A stretch of 64,000 nt of DNA, from positions 16,208,691-16,272,690 of the forward strand of contig NC_044920.1 of NCBI RefSeq assembly GCF_003576645.1, written 5' to 3'. The position numbers and the translations under genes are program-made. The notes beneath the pieces are model-generated. The model did no database searches and was not told where the DNA came from. It saw only the letters and a list, made by a program, of their open reading frames with translations. Shown here piece by piece: positions 1 through 11,064 of this stretch (position 1 is the first letter of the stretch; every line of letters begins with the position of its first letter). Origin of the DNA: Ipomoea triloba. Lineage: Eukaryota > Streptophyta > Magnoliopsida > Solanales > Convolvulaceae.

Positions 1-851
1 TTCAGCTTCGGGCAAAGCTAAGGAGACAAAGGCACCGCTGGAGGATGAGTCAAGTAACATCTTTCCTTCATCGGTTAGCCCTCCGTAGAATGAGTTAATC
101 ACGTCCCATGGGTGCATCAGATCTTGCGGGCATTGTCTTTTGAGAACCTTAAACCATCTCCAAGCATTCCTTGCTTGAATTCCTGTATTAGCCTTCGGAT
201 CCTCATAGTCTTTGTGATGGGGAAGAACTCGTTCATGAATTCACGATGCAACTGCTGCCATGATCTGAAATGATTATCGTCTTGGCTTTCCAACCAACGT
301 GCTGCCTCTCCTATAATCGAAAATGGGAATAACTTAAGTCGAATTATCTCCTCACTAACGCCTTCTTGTCTGTACATCCCACATGCTCGTATGAACCTTG
401 TTATGTGTGCATTGGGATCTTCGGACGGCAATCCTGAGTATTGGCTATTCTGGACCAGTGTGAGAATAGTTGGATGCACGTGAAAGTTGACGTTTTCCAT
501 CGGCGGTACATAGATCGAGTTGTGCATGTTAAAATCTGGAGTCATATAATCTGCAATTGATCTCTGTGGTTCCTGAGGTATTCCATAGTATTCTTCTTCA
601 CGAATGTGTTTTTGTGGGTTCGCTTTGTTAGCTTGTGGTTCTTCAAGAATTGGTTCTTCATGGTTAATCGGTCCTTGTGGATTAACTAGAACTAGGGGCG
701 GGTTTGGTATAGCTGCTCCTCTTCCTTGTGGATTTCTTGGTTCGCTTGATGAAGCCATTTGTGACCTTTTGGTATTTGTCTTCCTAGTTGCTCTATTGAT
801 TTCTGGAATGTAAGGTCGTAAGCCTTGATTTCCTTTTGCTCGCGTGTGCAT
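1..851 (-). pseudogene. Athila/Tat-type Ty3-gypsy gag, frameshifted and cut by the window edge
   Basis: Reads leftward from ATG at 851. After a hydrophilic N-terminus the protein has a Retrotrans_gag-like core (about residues 110-225), with motifs such as LPSEDPNAHITRF, EIIRLKLFPFSIIGEAARWL and REFMNEFFP. The frame ends at a stop near 117. The same domain continues without a break in another frame from about position 172 to position 1, so a single frameshift near 165-175 disables it. Gag normally forms the cytoplasmic particle that packages element RNA. It lies about 200 bp inside a tRNA-Asp primer site and an LTR, which is the normal position for gag. Lineage (Athila/Tat) is inferred from gag style and primer type. 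Confidence 0.85.
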
Positions 852-1036
852 TCACCTATTAAGATTATCAATGAAGCAAAGATTCCACAATTGACTAGAA
901 GTAGTCAATTGGGTAAGTAGCAAAAACAAGTAGAATAGAAAATGAAACAAAATAAAGTGGTGTGGATTAACAATGCTCAAATCTAGCAATCATTCAATCA
1001 AAGTAAACAAAAACATTTTACAACCTATTGCCTTCC

Positions 1037-1051
1037 TCGGCAACGGCGCCA
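1037..1051 (-). other. Primer-binding site complementary to tRNA-Asp
   Basis: On the plus strand the sequence reads TCGGCAACGGCGCCA, the 3' end of plant tRNA-Asp, so on the minus strand it is the complementary primer site. It sits 3 bp inside the LTR boundary at 1055, as expected for first-strand priming. It fixes the element's orientation as minus and supports an Athila/Tat-type assignment. Confidence 0.9.
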
Positions 1052-1054
1052 TTT

Positions 1055-2379
1055 TGACAGGCTTGCAGTTTTACGTAGGGTTGAGGTGTCAAAAGATATG
1101 TGTGTGTTAAAACGGAAAGTCAATGACTCCCCGAGTGTCGGTCTCGAAGGAAGGACGTCGAGGTGTGTCAAGTGTTCGAGTGTTTACGTGATTGAGTCAT
1201 GCAATGGATTCGAGTGTGGGGAATGGTGAATTGTGAGTGAAAGGAATTCATAAGATTGGGTTTATGAAAGAGAATAAAGTAAATGAGATTGAAAAATATG
1301 TAAAGAGGTAGGGATTGGATAGTGCTCATCTATGTTGCATCTTGGTGTGTCTAAGGTAATGGATAAACAAGACAAAGATGTTGGCTATTCAAGAGTGTGT
1401 GTTCTTAGTCCTTGTCTACCTTTGTGTACTAAGGCTTCTTGAACTTAGGAATGTCTTCAATCATCCAAAGTTCTAAGAGGAATTTTATCAAACACTTTAG
1501 CTACACACTATCCTACTATTCTTAAGAAGTCCATAGGATCTATGATTGTTACAAAGCTTCAATCATAACTCTAATCAAAGACATGAAAGAGTCAAGAGCT
1601 AAATCTCTCATCTGGATTGGCCAAATCCAAACAAGATATCATCAAAACAACAATCAATAGACAAGAATAGGTAACCCAACAATCTAAGCATTTAGATCCA
1701 AAAATAGATATAAGATCATCACACTAGCAACATATATTCACACAATCCAAATCCCTAGATTAAACTAGCCACTCATGATATGAAATTCAAGGCAAAAGCT
1801 AATTCAATCAAAGAACAAAATAGTAAATAGATTAGAAATGTAATAGAAATCACCTACAGTTGAAGTGATCTTTCAATCCAAGCTTGTTGTCTTCTACGAT
1901 GAGAATTATCTAAACTACTCCTAGAAATTATCTAAAGTAAATCCCAAAATTGGGAAAGGAAAAAGACTCTAAAAAATATGGAAATGGAAGTTCTTCCTGA
2001 AAATCTATCAAGGGAGTTTAAATAGTCTCCGAAAAGCAACCCTAGGAAAATTCGCGCATTGCAGCCTCCACGCCGCTCCACACGCGTGTGATCATGCGTG
2101 GGAGGCTACTGGATTGTGGCCACGCGCACTAACACGTGTGTGGAGGTCTTCTTGGGTCCTTCGAGGTTCCGGTCTTGCCTGGTTCGTTCCTTAAGCTCGA
2201 TTTTCGTTCCTATTGGCTCCCAGGACTCCTGTATCACCTCATTTAGGCTAAAAGTAGCTTTGCGTGTTGGTTAGTGAATTTAAAGCATATTTGATCACAA
2301 TTTATCATGTAAAGATGCTAAAAGCGTGACAAAACACCCTAATATGTACTCAAATTATGGGTATCTTGGAGGCTTATCA
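1055..2379 (-). mobile_element. 5' LTR of Athila-like element I (1325 bp)
   Basis: Bounded by TG...CA on both strands (plus-strand ends TGACAGGC and GGCTTATCA). The primer site and gag lie immediately to its left, so this is the 5' LTR of a minus-strand element whose 3' half is outside the window. A TATA-like TATTTAAA lies near 2020 on the minus strand. The U3 portion near 2060-2140 carries GC-rich palindromes such as CACACGCGTGTG. Only the right flank of any target duplication (AGGTT, 2380-2384) is visible. It inserted just downstream of the old gypsy pol relic at 2648. Confidence 0.88.
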
Positions 2380-2380
2380 A

Positions 2381-2531
2381 GGTTCTTCCATCGGGATTGG
2401 TACGCAGGGTCGGGCCTCGTGCCCCCTTAGGGTGATAGTCCTTAGACCCAAGTCCTTAGACACCGGGCCGTTAGGCTCTTCCGTCAGGGTTGGTACGCGA
2501 GGTCGGACCTCGTGCCCCCTTAGGGTACGAT
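2381..2531. repeat. Two copies of a ~93-bp tandem repeat
   Basis: The sequence beginning GGTTCTTCCATCGGGATTGG at 2381 recurs at 2474 as GGCTCTTCCGTCAGGGTTGG. Both run into the shared GTGCCCCCTTAGGGT. The array lies just beyond the stop codon of the gypsy pol relic and is cut at its left by the Athila-like LTR, so further units may have been displaced. Tandem repeats between integrase and the 3' LTR are common in Tat-group gypsy elements. The association is inference. Confidence 0.6.
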
Positions 2532-2647
2532 TGGAGGGGTCAAGTAAGTACCCACTCCCCTTGAAAGAAGTGAAAATAAGTCATCCATGGCAAAATTTTT
2601 ACTAATTTTATTGTAATGAAGGGGACGGATCATCTTCTAAAAATATA

Positions 2648-3263
2648 TTACTGATAATACTTCAATAAATGCTTAGAGTTCCAAACTCTAGCTACCATAT
2701 TCCCTTTCTGGGTCTTGAGTTTGTAGCTGCATGGGCAGACCACGACTGCTACTATATATGGGCATTCCTACTTCTTAGCGAATTTGCCCCCGGCTTGGGG
2801 TTAGCTTGCTTCACAGCGCCGTAGTACGTAGTCCCCCACATGGAAATAGCGGGGTCAGGCTCATACTATGCCCACCCCACTTGGACAATAGGATTACCGA
2901 GCTGATAGGGTATCGTTGGAGGCGGGTTGGCCAGGGTCGATTTGTAAATGTTGACATGTCTTGCAACTCCGGGTGCTATGAACACACTCCTTAACCATGC
3001 TAGGCCAGAAGTACCCTCATATGATAGCTCTTCGGGCCATGGTGTAGGCCCCTTGGTGGGTCGAGCAGGTCCTCTCATGTATCTCTTCATTGACTAGTCT
3101 TGCCCCCACGGGGTATAGACATCATAGTAGAGTGCCATTACAAAGTTCTCTTATAGAATGTATCACCGAGGAGCAGTAAGGTTCCCCTCACCAGCTTGGC
3201 CTCGGCCTTGTCAAGGAGCAAGCTGCTCATAACAAGTTCTTTCATTAGGTAGTGAGCGGGGGC
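2648..3263 (-). pseudogene. Ty3/gypsy integrase relic, C-terminal half of pol
   Basis: Minus-strand translation in shifting frames shows an integrase zinc-binding region (3000-3160: EEIHERTCSTHQGAY, then a GYFWPSM-like motif and paired cysteines CKTCQ). It is followed directly by the integrase C-terminal module (2690-2850: FHVGDYVLRR..EAS..GGKFAKK) and a terminal WNSKHLLKYYQ with stop at 2648-2650. The roughly 250-residue catalytic core is missing between them, and several stops (for example TGG to TAG) are present. It is the 3' half of a pol gene whose 5' part continues at 7216 across an LTR insertion. Confidence 0.8.
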
Positions 3264-4060
3264 TGTGATACCCCGGATTAAATCTTGCCTTGTACCCCGG
3301 TAATTCTTTCTTCCATGGAGTTATTTAATTAATTAAGCTCGATTCTTCTAAATAAATTTATAATTCCTAATCTAGCCTATTTAATTTCTAGAAAGCCCAA
3401 TTTCTTAATTAAATTGTAAGGGACATCAATTGGAGTCTTTCATCCCTTATAATTCTTTGTACACAATTATTGGCCCAATTCCTTAATAATTCAAGCATTA
3501 TTCTTATTAATCAATTCTTGAACAAGGCTTAGCCCATTCTTAATTAAATGGCCCATATTTGATTAAATTACCCTAAAGATACATATATTATGTATGTATA
3601 GTTTTTATGCGATTCATATAAAAGCCTTCTATAAACAAATTGACCTAGTCTTCTTCATCTTCCTACTACTATTCACGCCATTTCCCTATCCCAAAACCCT
3701 ACACAAATCATCTTTTTCTCTTAGCAAGGATTCAAGTCAAGATTTACCTTTTAAGAGTTCCTAGACTTAGGTAAGTGTTAGATCATTATTAGATTGCATT
3801 TTGTTCTACATTTCCTTAGTCTTTATGATTTTCTTATGGTTTCTTTGGGGTGTTCTTTGGGTCAAGATGATCATGATGATGAGGGTGGTTTGATTGGTTG
3901 AGCTAGGAGGTGTGTTTTGGAGGAGATAGCACCAAAGGGTAACACTCCATGTCTCATTAAATCTACTTTCACTATCTTATATATGTGTTTTGGTGTATTG
4001 TGGAATCCTGTGGATTATTTCCTTGAAATAGCTTGTGTATTGTTGGAATCTTGAGCCTAT

Positions 4061-5469
4061 TGGTAGTGTTGTAGTTTTTAATAGTGGGGGTGAGGTGTCA
4101 AAATAATGTAAATGTGTGTAAGGATAAAACGAAGAGTCTATGACTCCCCGAGTGTCGGTCTCGAAGGAGGGACGTGGAGGTGTGTCAAGTGTTAGTGCTT
4201 ACGATTAATTGAGTCATGTGATGCATTGAGTGAGGTTGTGGTGTGGTGAACGGTGATTTAAAGGTGAAGAGGTTCATAAGGTTGTGCAATGTGGAGAGAA
4301 AACAAATATAAGTAAACAAATATGAGAAAATAAGGGGTTGGATAGTGCTCAGCTATGTTGCATCCTAGTGTGTCTAAAGCAATGGATAAATGGAGCAATG
4401 ATGTTGACTATTCAAGAGTGTGTCTTCTTAGTCCTTTTCCACCTCTGTGTACTAGGGCTTCTTAAACTTAGGAGTGCCTTTAAGCAACCAAAGTCCTAAG
4501 AGACATTTTATCAAACACCTTAGCTACACACTTTCCTACTATTCCTTATGAATTCCATAGGAACTGTGATTGTCACAAGGCTTCAATCTCAACTCTAATC
4601 AAAGACATGATAGAGTCAAGAGCTCAATCTCTCATCTAGATTGGCCAAATCCAAACAAGATCTCATCAAAACAACAATCAATAGACAAGAATAGAAATTC
4701 AACAAGCAAAGCAATTTAATCCAATATGAGACATAAGATCATCACATTAGCAACATAGCTTCACACAATCCAAGCCCTAGATTAAACTAGCCACACATAT
4801 TCAAGAATTCAAGAACAAAAGCTAATTCAATCTAAGATCAAGATAATAAAAATAGATTAAAATGTAATAGAGATCACCTAGACACCTAGTAGAGAAGTGT
4901 ATCCTTCAATCCAAGCTTTTAGTCTTTCTTTACAAGGTGAAATTGCAAGGCTAAACTATCCTAAAAACTAATAAATGAAAACTTGACAAAAAGGAAGAAC
5001 TCTCCCAAAAATGGAGAAAAGAAAGGAACTCCTCTGAAATTCTATCAAGGTGCCTTAAATAGTCTCCGAACTTTCGCCCTAAAAAGTTATTTCGCGCAGT
5101 GCTCCATCCACGCCATCACCACGCGTGGTGGGGTGCGTGGATGGCTACTGGAATGCTGCCACGCCACCCACACACGTGGTTGCATGCGTGGATGGCTACT
5201 GGAATGTTGCCACGTCTCCTACACACGTGGTTGCATCCTTCCGGGTCCTTCGAGGCTCTTGACTTGCTCGGTTTGCTTGTTTAGCTTGTTTGTTGTTCCT
5301 AGTAGCTCTCAGGACCTCTGTAATGTCTCAATTTACACCAAGAATAGCTTTGTGTGTGGTTAATGAATTTAAAGCACAAATTCTCACAAGATTATCACTT
5401 AAGGACACTAAAACTGCTATAAAACACCCTCGTTTATACTCAAATAGTAGGTGTCTTGGGAGCTTATCA
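4061..5469 (-). mobile_element. Solo LTR of Athila-like family with perfect 5-bp target duplication
   Basis: Plus-strand ends are TGGTAGTGTT and GGGAGCTTATCA. The flanks CCTAT (4056-4060) and CCTAT (5470-5474) are identical. There is no primer site, gag or second LTR beside it, so it formed by LTR-LTR recombination or by loss of the rest. It is related to the LTR at 1055-2379 (shared CCCCGAGTGTCG region, similar length) and more closely to the partial LTR at 53059. It carries two or three palindromic ACACGTGGT/CACGCGTGG units around 5105-5230. Confidence 0.92.
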
Positions 5470-5756
5470 CCTATCTTGTATATCTTTGGATTGTGTTAGT
5501 CATTCTTGAACCTTGGTATGATTGGTTATTATTTTGATGAATTCCATGTGTTATTTGGCTTCTGAAATGTGTAATCTGATCCTAATCTGAGTACTGGAAT
5601 GACCTACCGTGTTCATTGCTTTGTGTATTGAGTCTAAGTATTCTGGGATTGGATTTGTCCTTACGGTGCATCTCAACGATATAATGTGTCCCGTTAGAAT
5701 GTTCCACAAGAACAAGGCGGTGAGGTGTAACGGGGAGGTGCAGTCCGTGGATCCCT

Positions 5757-5872
5757 TCCATCAGTTCTAGTGGAGTGGTTCAGCAGAATGGTGTGCTCCA
5801 TGAGAGTGTTCTGCCAGTTCTAGTGGAGTGGTTCAGCGGAATGGTGTATTCTGTGAGAACGTTCTGCCAGTT
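5757..5872. repeat. Two ~58-bp tandem repeats inside the solo LTR
   Basis: TTCTAGTGGAGTGGTTCAGC occurs twice, about 58 bp apart, each followed by a GAATGGTGT...GTTCTGCCAGTT tract. The pair lies in the right half of the Tekay-like LTR. Confidence 0.65.
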
Positions 5873-6272
5873 CATTTCCCTCTCTGTTTCCAGTTATGTG
5901 TTGTGGTCAAGTAATGTGTTATCCTATCTTTGACTTCTGAGGTATATTCTAACTGTTTTGTTGAGTATACTATCTTGATTATTAAGTGTCAATTCATTGT
6001 TATTGGTTCTCTATCTTGGAGTATTGATTGAGTATTGTTGGTTGACTCTTGGGTTATTGTTCTGAGCATGATGTCCTATTATTCATGTTCTTAATCTGAG
6101 TACTTCTTGGTATGAATATTTCTTTTGGAAATGAACTTGAGTTTGATGTGTTGAGGTCTTGAACTCTTGTGAGTGATTCCTTGGATTCCATGTGTCATGT
6201 ATACCCTTGGGAAGGAGGTTATTCGAGTTACGGCTCTATATATGTATTTATTATTATGAAATGGGGTTATTT

Positions 6273-6404
6273 GGGCTTATATGCCTCTGTGATTGAGCTT
6301 ACATGCTTCTGTGATTGAGCTTACATGCTTCTGTGATTGGGCTTATATGCCTCTGTGATTGGGCTTTTATGCCTTTGTGACTAGGCTTATACGCCACTGT
6401 GATA
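6273..6404. repeat. Six 22-bp tandem repeats
   Basis: The unit GGGCTTATATGCCTCTGTGA plus TT repeats six times with a few substitutions (gggctt/gagctt, tatatg/tacatg). There are no unique spacers, so this is a minisatellite within the LTR, not a CRISPR array. Confidence 0.8.
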
Positions 6405-7215
6405 TGACATTGTGATATGTCATTTATGTTATGGTTTGGAGGTGTTGGTTGGAGGCTATGAGCTACGGCTCTGTTATATGTTGTGAGTGGTTGGTTTGGT
6501 GAACCGGATGTACATGTGTTATGGATGGATGAGGAGTAAAGGTCGTGTCACTCTATGTGAGTGCCTTGAGTTATTGATTGGTTGATTATGCTTGTTGTCC
6601 AGTTGAGGTTGTGCTTTGTCTAAGTGTCTTATTATGGAACTGTGGTATTGTGGGTTCAGTCCTTGATATTGAACTCATTGAGATGTCTTTGGTTTATGAT
6701 TCATTCAGCTTGATTCATTGTTGAGTCTCCTGGTATTTAACAAATGATAGTTTCGTTGGCATATATTCTATATGTGTGCGTAAAATCTATTTACAAAGCT
6801 ATGCTATACTATTGTATTTCTCACAAGTGTGAGTGGAGTATTACTTAGTATTTCTTTGCTAATATTTCTAACTGTTTTCCAAGTATGGAGTAGAACCTGC
6901 CCGTGAGAGCGCTAGACTGTAGTTCTATTCCTCTGTTATGAATTTAGCTAAGTGGTTTTGTGATGTTTAGACTTTGAGGCCTGCGTGCCTTAGACATTGT
7001 GGATGTAACAACATATTAGATTGTGTTTTGTTTTGATGATTTTAAGACTTATGTTCGAATTCGCCTTAGCATCTAGGTTTTGGTTGAGCCTGGATGTGGC
7101 GTAGCACCCCGCATTTGGTATAGATTCGCTTCCGCATTTCTGTTGTTTAGTGTTGAGATTCCTTAGCAACTTTAAGTTTATTGCTTTATCTCAGCCTTAG
7201 TTGAGGGGTGTTACA

Positions 7216-7480
7216 AGGGCGTCCCCCATGTACTACCATTAAGGAATGCCAAGGTCAGGGCCGGAGTGCATGGTCGCAACCATAGGGTTAATTACTCTGC
7301 CTTGTGCTAGACGAGGTTAGACTTTGCAAATTCTTCTAGGGAGAACATATGTCAATATTTGGGGTCAAGCCCCCCATTTACCTTTAAAAATAAAATAGCT
7401 TCGGGCTTCCGGGTTAGGGTCGCCAGGTGCACCTTGTCTAGAACAATGATATCAGCTTGGGACTCTTGGGGGGTCCAACC
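7216..7480 (-). pseudogene. Upstream part of the split gypsy pol relic (RNase H-integrase linker)
   Basis: The reverse strand gives degraded gypsy-like coding sequence that joins, across the solo LTR and its target duplication, to the integrase start at about 3230-3263 (a ...DKAEAKLVRG... stretch followed by a YKRTL-like motif). The frame shifts several times. The upstream limit is unclear; beyond about 7480 I cannot recognise pol. Confidence 0.5.
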
Positions 7481-7877
7481 CGCCCCTTGGTTCTCCAGAT
7501 CTTTCGTAATTTTTCCAATGATTCGTTAAAGGGTCCCAAGCCTCATGATGGGGCTCGGGTTCTCACACATATAGAAGAAAAATTTGCTAGTCGCAGCCCA
7601 GACCCTTAGGGGGGGGTCTAAACCCATTCTTTGGGTCTCTAGGACCCCTTAGTCTACCTAGATCATCCACGTCGTCCATAAAGGCCAAACTTGGGATCTT
7701 TGCGCTCATCGCAGCTGAGCTCTGGCTCCTCATCCTCATGTTGGTCGAGCTAGGGCTCTTTATGCTCATAGCAATCGAGCTCGGGCTCCTTACGCTCGTG
7801 GTGACCGAGTTGAGTTCCTTGCACCCTTGGAGGCCAGGTCTCCAACATCTTGCTTGGTCTCGGAGGTTAATACCAGG
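7481..7877. other. Unassigned GC-rich stretch
   Basis: A 124-codon open frame on the minus strand contains repeated Ser-rich motifs (S-I/M-KSPSS, RSQSS). At the DNA level these come from three short repeats of GAGCTCGGGCTCCTTACGCTC type (7715-7800). No family is recognised. It is probably further decayed element sequence rather than a gene. Confidence 0.35.
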
Positions 7878-8024
7878 GGGGCCCTGGTAATAGCTATTAC
7901 CATTGCAAGGGTAATAGCTCATTCCTAGGAAATTCTGGGAATACAAATGCGAACCAAACAACGGAATAGGTTATTACTGGGAATGCTATGACATTCCCTA
8001 CCTATTCCGTGAACCAAACAGCCC
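7878..8024. mobile_element. MITE-like fragment
   Basis: The right end reads GTGAACCAAACAGCCC (8009-8024), the familiar reverse complement of a GGGCTGTTTGGTTCAC MITE terminus. The left end begins GGCCCTGGTAATAGC. The interior is built from GGAATG/CATTCC and GGTAATAGC inverted pieces. No clean target duplication could be read, so boundaries are approximate. Confidence 0.45.
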
Positions 8025-8329
8025 AATAGAGAAACACAAATTTGCTCTTTCGGTGTGTGCGTGATAGGTATGGGGTTTGTGCTCTTTAGGTTATAAGTGT
8101 GTGCATCAGTTTTATGCATTATTGCTTTTCTTATTGTTTGATTCTTTTCTGGTAATTGGTGCGTTTTAATTTGATGTACATCAATTAACAGGGAACACTG
8201 ATGAAGGTAATCAAAATGGGATGGTGGATAGTCTGTCATCTGACGATTTTGTATCTCTCCCGGTGGTGTTGCCCCCTCATGCCCAATGGATGATTCTGAT
8301 GATGGGCTTGGTGGTGAAGATGTAGACTT

Positions 8330-8480
8330 GTTCTCCCCTATGAAGATCCGTGGGAGCCCAAAGCAGTTAGTCTCACCGATGAAGTGATTTAATGCGAGCC
8401 AAAAGAGAGTTGTGTGTGATATTGGACTTGGGGTAATCTTGAACTATTGGCTGACGAACCTCAGTAGTTTTATGTTTTCT
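8330..8480 (+). pseudogene. Possible coding remnant, family uncertain
   Basis: A plus-strand frame with a QKRVVCDIGLGVILNYWL stretch resembles a motif seen in plant transposon-associated (Ulp1-/FRS-linked) proteins. Stops occur on both sides. The preceding 8026-8330 is non-repetitive sequence with no recognisable gene. Low confidence. Confidence 0.2.
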
Positions 8481-8620
8481 TTAATTAAGTTTTCAGTTAT
8501 CAAATATGGGTTGCTAATATTCTTTACTTTGTTTTCGGTTGATGTTGACTTTTACGTTTTCAAATAAATCAGGCCTATTGTTGCACTATTTCATTTGTTG
8601 GATACTTAATTATTGTTGTG

Positions 8621-9505
8621 CATGTGGGGAGATAAATGTTACTACTTTAACAGGGTTTAATTATGATCAGTATTATGCACCAACCTGACATACTAAATGC
8701 ACACACAGTACAGGAACTTGCACACGGTGTAGTGTTTGAACGCACGCACTGGAATACTTCCCATGCACACACTATTATGTTATAACCATTAAATACTAAC
8801 TATTGACTGTGGGTTCTTAAGTAGGTTATACACTCTTTATTCAAGCATAATACTACATACTCGATCTTCTATATTTATTTATTACCGTAATTTCTCATGT
8901 AACAAACGTCATACGCACACACACATTGCATTAAATCAAGCCATGTGTCAGTACAATGCACACTCCGATAACCATCAATGCACACACTATAATCTACTTC
9001 AGTGAAACGCACATAGCTCAACAAGCGTGTGCACACGCTTTTCAGCGAAACGCACCCATCTTTAGTAGTGTCTACACACGCATGTGGGGAGAAAAATATT
9101 AATTTTTTAACAGGGTTTAATTATGTTCAGTATTATGCACCAACCTAACATACTAAATGCGCACACAGTACAGGAACTTGCACCTGATTTAGTGTTTGAA
9201 CGCACGCATTGGAATCCTTCCCATGCACACATTATCATGTAATACCCATTAAATACTAACTACTCACTGTGAGTTCTTACGGTGGTTATACACTCGTTAT
9301 ACAAGCATAATACTACATACTCTATCTTCTATATTTATTTATTACCTTAGTTTCTCATGTTACAAACGTCAAATGCACCCACCCATTGCATTAAATCAAG
9401 CTCTGTGTCAGTAAAATGCACACTCTGATAATTGTCAATGCACACACTATACTCTACGTCCAGTGAAACACACATAGCTCAACTAGCGTCTGCACACGCT
9501 TTTCA
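8621..9505. repeat. Tandem duplication, ~460-bp period, rich in CGCACAC words
   Basis: The block beginning CATGTGGGGAGA at 8621 recurs at 9081 and can be followed to about 9044 and 9505. Shared landmarks are CAGGGTTTAATTATG, AGTACAGGAACTTGCAC and ATTAAATCAAGC. Divergence is roughly 10% by eye. Both copies are dense in ACGCAC/GCACAC/GCGTGT words. It lies immediately downstream (in minus orientation) of the FRS-like fragment and could be subterminal repeat sequence of the same element. Confidence 0.8.
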
Positions 9506-9648
9506 TAGGTGGCAAGTAACTATATAAACAAGTAGAATTGTCCAAAATCATTCATCAAAATCTGTAACGATTCAACCAAAATGATAATAATATAAAGACA
9601 ACTGTTTAATTGAAAGAGACAAAGGTCACTATCTATGCATTATTAAAA

Positions 9649-9995
9649 TTACACGTTCTTGGCTTGTGCACGGGCAACTCTCAATTTCCGTTTCTTTTTC
9701 TTTACGCAGTTCCGGCTATCATATCCGTTTGCCAATCCACATGTCTTACACGTGTGTCCTTTTTTTCTCATCCCTTGATAGCAATCTCCCTTCTTGATTT
9801 TATTCGCCTGCCAGATCCTTTGTTCTTCAAAACTTTAGGTGGGTGCACTATGATTGTTTCCGGAGCCGGGACCCCACAATATGTTTTCATTGTTGCGCGT
9901 TTTCCAAGACTAGTCTCCCCATCTTTTTTGTCTCCGAATATTGTGTTTTCAAGGCTTTCTAGTGCATGGGCAATTTGCATGCCAGAAACACGTAA
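9649..9995 (-). pseudogene. FAR1-related (FRS/MULE-type) protein C-terminus
   Basis: The minus frame runs from about 9995 with SGMQIAHALESLEN, then VPAPETIIVHPPKV and KNKGSGRRIKSRREIAIKG, which resemble the tail of FAR1-related sequence proteins. A frameshift near 9768 is followed by a knuckle-like CKTCGLANGYDSRNC (His replaced by Tyr in the CX2CX4HX4C pattern), a Lys/Arg-rich tail and stop at 9649-9651. FRS proteins are nuclear factors domesticated from Mutator-like transposases. This piece lacks the DNA-binding, MULE and SWIM domains, so it is a fragment or a transposon relic. Confidence 0.7.
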
Positions 9996-10056
9996 GTACA
10001 CTATCAGTAACGTGCACACGCACACTACTACAGTGGCATAATAAGGGTTTTTGCCC

Positions 10057-10395
10057 ACACTTAACCCAATAACACACTCACCTACAAACCTAACTTCAAA
10101 ATCACTTATGCTTAACTCCATGAACGCACAACAAATTGCAATTAGTATTTTGGATATTTTTATCAACCCTCGCGCACACGCTAACACTCACGCCCGCGCA
10201 CACAGTCATAGCCGGAGTTGCGCACACCCTAACACTAACCCATTATTGCACAGACCAACCAACCAAATCTCAAAATCACCCCTGATGAACTCCATGAACG
10301 TACGCAAAATTGCATTCACTAATTTGCATATGTATATCGACGCCCGATCAAACTTTCCCCAGAGTTTTGCACACGCTCGCAACCACGGACGCACA
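10057..10395. repeat. Two diverged ~174-bp repeats, CGCACAC-rich
   Basis: The CTCCATGAACG-containing block at 10116 recurs at 10290 with similar flanks (ATCACTTATGCTTAA / ATCACCCCTGATGAA). Apparent His/Thr/Arg-rich open frames here come from the CACACGC repeats and are not credible proteins. From 10396 to 10646 nothing beyond AT-rich unique sequence is seen. Confidence 0.6.
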
Positions 10396-10646
10396 CACCG
10401 ATCCAACCAATAAAAATCTAGAAAAATTAATATGAATTCATATGTACGTGTACATACTATTGTGTGCCATGTAGGACTCTTGTACATCTGTCAATAATTC
10501 TTCTCCTTTTCTTACGGTTTGTGCATTAAAATTAGACAAAAGATCCCAACATAATTTGTACTGGGTTACCATGATTAGAATTCCTTAATATATGGTAATT
10601 ATTATGTTCCATTAATTTCCTTTATTATAGATTCTAATCAAATTAC

Positions 10647-11064
10647 AACTCTATCCTTTTTCTTTTAATTCTATCCTAATATAATTCAAACTCTATCCTT
10701 TTTCTTTTAATTCTATCCTAATATAATTCATATTGTAGGATTGATCCTAACCATATATCCTAATATAATTCATATTGTAGGATTGATCCTAACCATATAT
10801 AAACCTCTGACAAAGGATTTGAAGGTCAAGTGTCAAGCATGAATAGTGCGTTATTAACTCTATCCTTTTTCTTTTAATTCTATCCTAATATAATTCAAAC
10901 TCTATCCTTTTTCTTTTAATTCTATCCTAATATAATTCATATTGTAGGATTGATCCTAACCATATATCCTAATATAATTCATATTGTAGGATTGATCCTA
11001 ACCATATATAAACCTCTGACAAAGGATTTGAAGGTCAAGTGTCAAGCATGAATAGTGCGTTATT
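10647..11064. repeat. Perfect 209-bp tandem duplication made of smaller repeats
   Basis: 10647-10855 and 10856-11064 read identically. Each 209-bp unit contains two copies of a ~39-bp CTATCCTTTTTCTTTTAATT block and two of a ~44-bp AATTCATATTGTAGGATTGA block, followed by unique sequence ending GTGCGTTATT. Complete identity means a very recent duplication or an assembly/gap-filling artefact. 11065-11380 holds AT-rich sequence with no feature. Confidence 0.9.

Larger units (their letters stand above)
3264..7215 (+). mobile_element. Solo LTR, chromovirus/Tekay-like, ~2.5 kb, itself interrupted
   Basis: Begins TGTGATACCCC and ends GGGGTGTTACA, the near-palindromic termini typical of Del/Tekay chromovirus LTRs. 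The flanks are GGGGC (3259-3263) and AGGGC (7216-7220), a 5-bp target duplication with one mismatch. The same gypsy pol gene lies on both sides, with no internal region of the inserting element, so this is a solo LTR. A TATA-like ATATAAAAG near 3617 suggests plus orientation. Removing the nested 1409-bp LTR and its 5-bp duplication leaves about 2538 bp. Family name is inferred from the ends only. Confidence 0.78.

Noticed and set aside
604..813. 69-codon plus-strand frame
   Set aside because: Shadow of the minus-strand gag.
2806..3090. Short frames on both strands at the integrase relic
   Set aside because: The meaningful reading is the broken minus-strand integrase; the intact short frames are chance.
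6273..6404. Regular 22-bp repeats resembling a CRISPR array
   Set aside because: Units are contiguous with no spacers and the genome is a plant; this is a minisatellite in an LTR.
10051..10487. His/Thr/Arg-rich small proteins
   Set aside because: Arise from CACACGC repeats; no start context or family, and the frames overlap on both strands.
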